Assembly: GCA_002803225.1 (NCBI GenBank)
Contig: NXFV01000309.1
Coordinates: 1-49,817 of the forward strand
Direction of reading: 5' to 3'
Length of the DNA: 49,817 nucleotides
From: Gamarada debralockiae
Taxonomy: Eukaryota > Ascomycota > Leotiomycetes > Helotiales > Hyphodiscaceae
Shown: positions 44,601-49,817 of the stretch, piece by piece
Numbering within the stretch: position 1 is the first letter of the stretch
Layout: every line of letters begins with the position of its first letter
The notes under the pieces: generated by a model
What the model was told of the DNA's origin: nothing
The model's database searches: none
What the model saw: only the letters and a program-made list of their open reading frames with translations
Translations under genes and position numbers: made by a program

Positions 44601-47331
44601 CAAAGTCCTAGAAGCCGTCAAGAGCTCCCACGAATTGCTCACTTCAAACCACGCCCTCCTCACATCCCACACCTCCCTCCTCGACACTATCAAAGAAGGC
44701 ACCTCCCACGAAGATATCCTCACCAACATCTCCTCTTTGAAATCCATAATCGCGGACTCAAAATCCGGCATCGACGCCCACTCATCAACCCTCAAAGACC
44801 TCCACGAGTCAATCAAGTCTTCACACTCTGAGATCACCACTGCGCTTGCAAGCCTAGCCCTCGACGGCGCAGCTGGAGCTGGAGCTGGCATGTTAGCTAG
44901 CAACGACTCTTCTACCACTGAATTGCTCGAAGAAGTGAAAGCCGTTCGCACCATCGTCGAGAAGTCTTCAGAAAAGTTTACGACGATGGCGGCGCAGATC
45001 GATATCAACCACACGACAGCCACAACAAGTATCACGGCTTTAAGCGATGAGGTTAAGGCTGAGATTGATGCTAGCGGCACGGAGATCACGAGCTCGATTA
45101 CCGCGTTGAGCGCGGAGGTTAAGGAGATTGATGGGAAGAGGTTGAGTGCTACTATTGAGGGATATGGGGCAGAAGTTATGGAATTAGGTCAGAAGGTTGA
45201 TGTCCTGACCGGGCACATCCAGGCGACGGGTGGAAATGTGGAGGCTTTGAAGGAGGGAGTGCATTTTAATGAGAGGGGTGTGGGGCAGTTGAAGGAACAT
45301 GTCATTTCTAGTTCTCTGCCGGCTGGTGTTTTGTCTAGAGGCATTGATGATGGAGAGCCTGTCGACATAAAGGGATCATCCGATGAACAACCGGCGTTGG
45401 ACGAAGGTCCGGCTGCGGAGACTGGGGTTGCTAAGGAAGTGGACCCAGTCGTCGAGAGCGAACCCATCCTTGGCAGTGAGCTAGTTGTCGAGAGTGAGCC
45501 CATCCCTGAGAACGAGCCGAGCGAGCCTGTCATCGAGAGTGAGCCCGTCGTCGAGAGTGAGCCCGTCGTCGAGAGTGAGCCCGTCATCGAGAGTGAGCCC
45601 ATCCCTGAGAACGAGCCGAGCGAGCCAGTTGTCGAAAGTGAACCCATCCCTGGCAGTGAGCCAGTCGTCGAGAGTGAGCCCATCCTTGAGAACGAGCCGA
45701 GCGAGCCAGTTGTCGAGAGCGAACCGGTTCTTGAGCCTGAAACCCCGGTAATCGAAAGCGAAGCAGTTCAAGAACCCACACCAGCTGAGCCCAAGGTTCA
45801 GGAAGAGTCAATTCCAGAGCCACCCAGCGATGAATTGTCCCAGGAAACAGAAGCTACGGAACAAAGTCAACCCGCTGATGATCCCGAACCTGCCTTGGAG
45901 CACCCAGTAACTGAAGAGACTGCTGTCCATGAGGAAGAGCCATTGAAAGAAGACATCGTCGAGCCTACTTTGGACGAAAGTCATGAACCTCAAATCGAAG
46001 AGTTAGAGGAAAATAGCGCTCTAGTCGAGGAACATGTCGAGGAGCCTTTAGAAGAACGTCATGAAGCTCAAATTGAAGAGTCAAGGGCGGAAATTAGTGC
46101 CCATGTTGAGGAGCACATCGACGAGCCTGCGTTGGAAGAGAGTCATGAATCTCCAATTGAGCAGTTAAAGGAAGAACATATCCCGGAACTCGAGATTCCG
46201 TCCGATGAGCCAATTACCGCAAGCAAACCATCAGCAGAGCCTGAGTTAAAGGAGCCAAAGATCGATGAAAGCTCACACGAACAGGATGAGCGTGGTCCTG
46301 TTGTTGAGGAACCGATCCCGGAGTCCTCTGAGCCAGAGTTGAGCAGTCATGAGATAGCCCAGGAGCCTGTTGAGGAGATTGAAGCTGAGGCGCCAATGAC
46401 AATGGAGGAGAGCCACTCTGTACCAGCTGTCAAGGAAACGTTGGTTTCAGAAGAGGCTGCCCCTGATCATGAAGCGATCACGGATTCTCACCGAGAATTG
46501 AGTCCCCCCTTGGAAGAAACCACAATCCACGACGAGTCAATTGTCGACGAAGAGGCTCCTGTCCACGAAGAGTCAATTGTCCACGAAAAGGCTCCTGCCC
46601 ACGAAGAGGCTCCTGTCGACGAAGAGGCTCCTGTCCACGAAGAGTCAATTGTCCACGAAGAGGCTCCTGCCCACGAAGAGGCTCCTGTCGACGAAGAGGC
46701 TCCTGCCCACGAAGAGGCTCCTGTCCACGAAGAGGCTCCTGTCCACGAAGAGGCTCCTGTCCACGAAGAGGCTCCATCTTTAGAAGAAAGTGCCGCTGCT
46801 CAAGACGAACCCATTCATCAGATTGATGAGGAATCAGGCCCTGCTTCCGAGGAGATCAGCCATACCCGCGGGGAAGGTTCTATACACGAAGACATATCAC
46901 CTATTGAGGAGTACCCACTCTTCCATGGTGAATCTATTCCTGTCGAGCGTTCGACCCCACACGAAGAACCATCAAGCCCCTTGACTTCGCCCCTTCAAGA
47001 ACGAACTCCTCCATTCCATGAGCATGAAACCTTTCACGATCGATCCATCCCAGCCGAGCCTACATCATCACCAGTAGAACCGTTAACGCCAGCACAAGAC
47101 ATTGAAGCGCCGTTAGCCTCGCCTATGTCGCCCATGTCGCCTACGTCGGGATTCGACGAAGGGGGCTCAGCATCTACATCAGCGATCGCATCCCCTTTGT
47201 CACCCTCATTTGGGGAGTCATCTGGTGGGAAGAAAGGAAAGAAGGGAAAGAAACAGAAGAAGTCGAAGAAGGATAAGAATACTCCTTTGGTATTTGATCC
47301 TGAGGATGATGGGGTCGCGAAGGATGAGTAA
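41668..47331 (+). CDS. 1887-aa coiled-coil repeat protein with acidic minisatellite-coded tail
   Basis: Single exon. N-terminal head: Pro/Arg-rich start (MPPSTRPERPPSRPPLTSR), then a helical domain ALRDAVDKAINSEAFQNAIA and LVKPSIKDALDTLQPVVEAV (about residues 50-125). Residues about 170-1230 are long amphipathic helices. Within them lie imperfect repeats of the type SHAAHAEALEGIKSL / ASKESHAAHAASLDEIKE (about 345-930). Residues about 1260-1360 carry ESEPV repeats. A Glu-rich region follows, then 18-bp-coded HEEAPV repeats (1623-1700). A Ser/Pro region leads to a strongly basic end (GGKKGKKGKKQKKSKKDKN). No signal peptide or membrane segment. The architecture suggests a long cytoplasmic scaffold or cytoskeletal/septal coiled coil; no known family is assigned and function is not inferred. 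Confidence 0.8.
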   Translation: MPPSTRPERPPSRPPLTSRIRASFEGKRKISSDGVTSPIHANGFITQDPEALRDAVDKAINSEAFQNAIAANLAKLVKPSIKDALDTLQPVVEAVYSHEMLLRQTNRSVENILERMDSAIDQDRSTFPIGADEWKTSAPHLPLVARETPSEVPVEKVVEEPAAPAVSQQTKDELGGNNAQIEAKLSELSSAIEAHNGRITEVVDGIARIQTALGPTREGVDSLKSLSEQSNTAMSVMQAQLDQLQVDIGTIMDAVGSDLGANVKSMHEKVAAQDTSLLSSHTTKLDTITTDLAALKGHSDSMEKLDAISANLEALKENIQAGTSSSNDHFAALTPQITTILSSVEGHASSLAEIKAADTSPEILAAVQRSNESHEAHAAALAEIKERSLAPGSEPVPATSGFDSTATLQALAADLASLIENTKAGLTSNNENLAGLGVKVDDVLTTLEAHRLADQSQEILAAVQKSNESHAAHAEALEGIKSLNTGVPPTDVSSLEPQLATIIGTLQTHTESHAAHAEALEGIKSLNTGVESHPDLEPKLDTIISTLEAHTQSHASHSSTLEEVKSRDLGAAPIESQPNFEPKLDTIISTLASHTESHVSHAAALENVKSLDTNKAYVEGQASLEPQLATIISTLEFHTTALEELKSNAAGSSEAVPGTESPLGPHMSTIVNILESHTNLLNEIKDDVSAEILTTLHDIKDYHLSHQTALNEVREADVSDEILTALHSSNDSHTNHAAVLAEIHAAVKASNDSHVAHATVLDEIKSTRSAEPVAVAESGSTGAVDFGPILATLEDQTSTLVAIKEATTASIESHAAHRTTLNEIKEASLASNELHASHAATLAELKDIARTSKDSHAANTASLEEIKEVTNASREFHTFHEANLDEIKGAVNASKESHAAHAASLDEIKEGLYASKEFHTSHATSLAELKSIQLPSSPGGEAPSVDLSALETHLNTITTTLDTQNTTLSEIKDATASPKVLEAVKSSHELLTSNHALLTSHTSLLDTIKEGTSHEDILTNISSLKSIIADSKSGIDAHSSTLKDLHESIKSSHSEITTALASLALDGAAGAGAGMLASNDSSTTELLEEVKAVRTIVEKSSEKFTTMAAQIDINHTTATTSITALSDEVKAEIDASGTEITSSITALSAEVKEIDGKRLSATIEGYGAEVMELGQKVDVLTGHIQATGGNVEALKEGVHFNERGVGQLKEHVISSSLPAGVLSRGIDDGEPVDIKGSSDEQPALDEGPAAETGVAKEVDPVVESEPILGSELVVESEPIPENEPSEPVIESEPVVESEPVVESEPVIESEPIPENEPSEPVVESEPIPGSEPVVESEPILENEPSEPVVESEPVLEPETPVIESEAVQEPTPAEPKVQEESIPEPPSDELSQETEATEQSQPADDPEPALEHPVTEETAVHEEEPLKEDIVEPTLDESHEPQIEELEENSALVEEHVEEPLEERHEAQIEESRAEISAHVEEHIDEPALEESHESPIEQLKEEHIPELEIPSDEPITASKPSAEPELKEPKIDESSHEQDERGPVVEEPIPESSEPELSSHEIAQEPVEEIEAEAPMTMEESHSVPAVKETLVSEEAAPDHEAITDSHRELSPPLEETTIHDESIVDEEAPVHEESIVHEKAPAHEEAPVDEEAPVHEESIVHEEAPAHEEAPVDEEAPAHEEAPVHEEAPVHEEAPVHEEAPSLEESAAAQDEPIHQIDEESGPASEEISHTRGEGSIHEDISPIEEYPLFHGESIPVERSTPHEEPSSPLTSPLQERTPPFHEHETFHDRSIPAEPTSSPVEPLTPAQDIEAPLASPMSPMSPTSGFDEGGSASTSAIASPLSPSFGESSGGKKGKKGKKQKKSKKDKNTPLVFDPEDDGVAKDE
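45448..45729. repeat. Coding 18-bp minisatellite (VVESEP units)
   Basis: Units of the form GTCGTCGAGAGTGAGCCC, encoding VVESEP, alternate with a longer block encoding IPENEPSEP. They repeat in phase with the reading frame, so copy-number change alters only protein length. Confidence 0.8.
46534..46767. repeat. Coding 18-bp minisatellite, 13 units (EAPVHE)
   Basis: Thirteen consecutive 18-bp units, mostly GAGGCTCCTGTCCACGAA (EAPVHE) with variants GAGTCAATTGTCCACGAA (ESIVHE), GTCGAC (VD) and GCCCAC (AH). A higher-order pattern repeats ESIV-EAPA-EAPV-EAPV, showing past duplication of a multi-unit block. The array keeps the reading frame. Confidence 0.9.
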
Positions 47332-47783
47332 AATGGTTTGATTTGCACATTCGTTATATATGGAAGGAATCTGGCATGAGGAACTGATGGGTTAGAGGGA
47401 TGGGGTGGACTACGTATTATTTTCCTTTTTTGTTTGGTGTTGTTGATCGGTTCAGATATATACCTTTTCCTTTGGATCTCATCAATTTGGAAATCGTAGT
47501 CGACGGAAACTTGAAATCAAATACAGTGTCACTTATCTGTACCCAATATACCTCGAAGCACAGCCAATTTATAAAAATTTCCCTAAATAAGCAGTTTGTA
47601 AGCCTCAGTCAATGTTGTTGCAGCCGTCATGCGGCGAAATGGGCAGCATCAGTCAAACGTGACTCGCTACTGAGTCAGCCGGGCTGGCACTCAGCCTTCT
47701 CGTCAGGCCGCAACACTTCATGTCAATCTCGATATTTTCCACTTCCAAAATCCAATACAAGCGTATTCAATTGTATTCAAATC
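47332..47783. other. Intergenic and leader of the F-box gene
   Basis: An open frame continues upstream of the chosen ATG at 47784 back to 47400, but its sequence (FPFLFGVVDRFRYIPFPLDL) shows no domain and the DNA is AT-rich. It is treated as untranslated leader or promoter. Confidence 0.5.
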
Positions 47784-49306
47784 ATGGGGCAAAATCCAGA
47801 CGCCATGCGACCAAGGCCCACGAGGTCGCGATTAGATCAGCTTCCACTCGAAGCCAAACAAGCAATCCTATCCGCCCTCACCGACATCGCATCTCTCAAA
47901 GCAACAGCATTGACATGTTCCTCTTTATATCACGCATTCAAGAATGCAGAAGAACTCATTATTACGGAGGTCTTGCTCAACGAAGTCGATATCGACGTCC
48001 TCCCCGAAGCCATCATCGCCTACAAGTCAAAGGACCCGATAAAGCCCGAAATCTTCGCATCTGAGCACTTGCGAACACGGCAAACCGTCACAAAAACGCG
48101 ATGGAAATTTTCAGAGGCCCTTCCTTTAAGCACATCTGCTAAATACATCAATTATTTTGCATCAGATTTTGCGAAGAGAGCGCTTGTGGCGAGGCCGCCG
48201 GTTTCTGCTCCAGCTGTTCCTGTTCCACCGTCACGGGAGGAGCTCAATAGGCTCAAGAGAGCCTTCTACAGATTTGAAATTTACAGCAATATGTTTTCAA
48301 GCATGAACGCAGGGAATCGGCCTTTCGCAGCCCTAGTCAATCGCGCGCCGTCTCAGATCTTCTTTGAGAGTTTTTCGCCGTGGGAGAATGAGCAGTTGGC
48401 TTGTGTGCATGATTATCTTTTCTCAATTTTAGCTCCAAGTATATCCCTTCCTTCCCCATCTCACTCCCTCCCCTCTAGCATTATGCTAATGATGTCGCAG
48501 TTTTCAATGACATAGTAGAGCACGACGTTGCATGGGGCGAATACTGCGTCAAACTCGCAGATGACGTGGATTCAGAATACATACAAGCTCTGCTCACCCT
48601 CGGTGTTGAAAAATTATACGATATCGCGAAAGCAGACTCGTACGAGAGTCGCTATGAATTGGTCTACCAAAAGTATCCGTCCACAAGACAATTTCTATTC
48701 GAAGGTCTGCAGTCGGCTTATCCACGCAATATCCGTCCATTCCGTGGCCACATCCTCCACTCCTACGCAATAAAATCGCTCTTCGAAGATCCAGATACAG
48801 GACCGGTAGACGCATGGAGCTGGGCTCATCAACGCGAGTGCGCGATGCAAAATCTTGTTAATTCGAAAACGAGGGACGAGTTAAGGGAATGGGGATATGT
48901 GATGTGGGATCGTAAGAGGCTAGATGAGATGGGGGTTCTGGATGCGGAGTGGCGACGGTGTTCGATTCCAGGTTCGAGAAGATTTGGGAATGGTAGGGGT
49001 GGATGGAATGGGGATGGAGATATGGCTGAGAGAATGAGGGTAAGAAAGAGTTGGGAGAGGCGACAAATGATTTATATGGCGGGTGGAAGAGGTTGGTGGA
49101 GTGAAGATGATGAGAGTAGAGTTGAGTGGCGGACGGGGTGGAGTCCGTGGGATGGCGTTGAGAAGAGAAGGGCTTGTCCGTATTGTATTGGGAGCGTGAG
49201 ATGTGCTCCGCACCGGTTGGTGTTGAGGGTTGATGGGAAGGGGAGTGTGGTTTTGGGAAGAGGTACTAAGTCAATGCAGGCCGTACGGAGTCAAGCATGC
49301 CCTTAG
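47784..49306 (+). CDS. F-box-like protein
   Basis: Two exons, 47784-48438 and 48501-49306, joined by a 62-nt intron (GTATAT donor, GATGTCGCAG acceptor) that restores LAPIFNDIVEHDVAWGEYC, give 486 aa. Residues about 15-50 form an F-box-like helix bundle (LDQLPLEAKQAILSALTDIA then SLKATALTCSSLYHAF), which in other proteins binds Skp1. The remainder is helical, with a conserved-looking RPFRGHILHSYAIKSLFED. The C-terminal part is rich in Trp, Arg and Gly (WWSEDDESRVEWRTGWSPWD) and has a CPYC pair. This arrangement is common in fungal F-box families of unknown substrate. The longer in-frame extension to 47400 is considered untranslated because MGQNPD directly precedes the F-box. Confidence 0.75.
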
Positions 49307-49755
49307 CCAGCTTTTCCAGAGAAAAAAATGGGTGGGGGAGGGTGTGGCGGACAGTTTGTACCAAGTTCTATAATGCCAAGATCAAAGAAGTACGGGTGGC
49401 AAAATTCCAGATAAATTAATTAACAGACGAGGCTGACTGGATAAGGAAAGGGTAAGGCTGATTGCTATATGAGTCCGAGGCTGAAATACCCATTTGATTC
49501 GCTGAGCATGCGTCTAAGCCAAACCACAGCCATGTTCTCGCCGACAATGATTCTTCTATGCATCCACCTTCTCCCAGAGCCTCGCATCCCTCCATATCCA
49601 CAACGACGATCCCACTTTTGGTTCACATAGTCGAAAGGTCCTCGGCTCTATTATCTACACACTCGAGTCACCTGGAAGATGAAGAGTGCGAAAGTAATGA
49701 AGCGGAAGCGCGGAATCAACCAAACTTCGCAACACTGAAACTGGTTCAGAGCCTT
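49307..49755. other. Gene-free segment before the right arm
   Basis: Short ORFs on both strands (49416-49770) show no domain. The sequence does not match the interior of the left side beyond about 281 by eye, so the inverted repeat stops at the arms. Confidence 0.5.
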
Positions 49756-49817
49756 TGTTGGAATGAGTAATCAGTGACTCTGGTTCTAGGCAGATAGTGC
49801 TGCCTGCTGAGTCACAT
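49756..49817. repeat. Right arm of window-bounding inverted repeat, uninterrupted
   Basis: Reverse-complemented, this 62-bp segment matches left-arm bases 1-25 and 247-281 with a single 1-nt difference. It lacks the MITE found in the left arm and so gives the pre-insertion sequence (GCACTATCTGCCTAG). Within it GTGACTC/GAGTCAC and AGGCAG/CTGCCT form an imperfect hairpin around ATAGTG. Confidence 0.88.

Noticed and set aside
41700..47300. Antisense ORFs across the long repeat protein (e.g. 45189-45683, 46478-46777)
   Set aside because: They are reverse-frame shadows of the in-frame minisatellites and have low-complexity products such as LRGQEP repeats.
47400..47783. N-terminal extension of the F-box protein
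   Set aside because: It is in frame by chance; the AT-rich leader encodes no domain, and the ATG at 47784 directly precedes the F-box.
1..49817. Starship-type giant element
   Set aside because: No DUF3435 tyrosine-recombinase captain is seen at either end. Starships lack long inverted repeats of this kind, and the interior holds housekeeping genes.
1..49817. CRISPR array, rRNA or tRNA genes
   Set aside because: No regular spacer-repeat array exists; the tandem repeats are minisatellites without spacers. No convincing tRNA cloverleaf or rRNA sequence was noticed on either strand.

Overview
The window reads as nuclear DNA of a filamentous ascomycete (Pezizomycotina). Introns are short (about 45-120 nt) with GTAAGT-type donors and CTAAC/CTGAC-type branch sites. 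The gene families are typical of that group: LysM-GH18 chitinase, Zn2Cys6 regulator, Clr5-domain protein, stand-alone caspase-like protein, GT71-type mannosyltransferase and F-box protein. I cannot fix the genus; nothing seen excludes Leotiomycetes.

The most striking structural fact is that the window begins and ends with the same sequence in inverted orientation. The right arm is about 62 bp (49756-49817). The left arm is the same 62 bp split by a 218-bp miniature transposon (26-243) with 31-bp terminal inverted repeats and a 3-bp ATC target duplication. The window therefore looks cut exactly at the outer ends of an inverted-repeat pair 49.8 kb apart. No transposase or captain recombinase that could mobilise 50 kb is seen, and the interior carries conserved host genes (GPI8, mitochondrial carnitine carrier, a histidine-phosphatase family gene). 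The cautious reading is a chromosomal segment flanked by two inverted copies of one repeat; the alternative is a giant non-autonomous element.

Layout. 1-5 kb: inverted-repeat arm, nested MITE, a 29-nt T run and a dead LysM/GH18 chitinase. 5.3-8.5 kb: a gag-like 92-aa gene, a small hypothetical gene and an intact flavin-containing monooxygenase. 8.8-12.3 kb: decayed secreted-protein, aldehyde dehydrogenase and small-protein genes. 12.7-14.2 kb: intact Golgi mannosyltransferase. 15-18 kb: remnants of a Zn2Cys6 regulator, a PhyH-like dioxygenase and an unknown gene. 18.2-20.1 kb: intact caspase-like protein with an Arg/Ser-rich N-terminus. 20.3-22.7 kb: a 173-bp direct repeat, a Tc1/mariner relic and a truncated MFS transporter. 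23.4-27 kb: divergent histidine phosphatase and GPI8. 27.3-30 kb: an unknown remnant, a small hypothetical gene and dispersed repeats. 30.2-33 kb: four-exon Clr5-domain gene. 34.1-35.8 kb: secreted type-B carboxylesterase. 36.8-37.9 kb: carnitine/acylcarnitine carrier. 37.9-41.7 kb: gene-poor DNA with a double E-box palindrome. 41.7-47.3 kb: 1887-aa repeat protein with minisatellites. 47.8-49.3 kb: F-box gene.

Intact housekeeping or membrane genes thus alternate with a dense graveyard of accessory genes. Three unrelated relics (chitinase, Zn2Cys6 regulator, Tc1 transposase) have a conserved-Trp-type codon turned into TAG or TGA. That fits repeat-induced point mutation or CpA deamination, but I could not compute a RIP index. 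No metabolic gene cluster is evident. The functional pairings that can be argued are the shared GPI8/phosphatase promoter and the convergent esterase/carrier pair.
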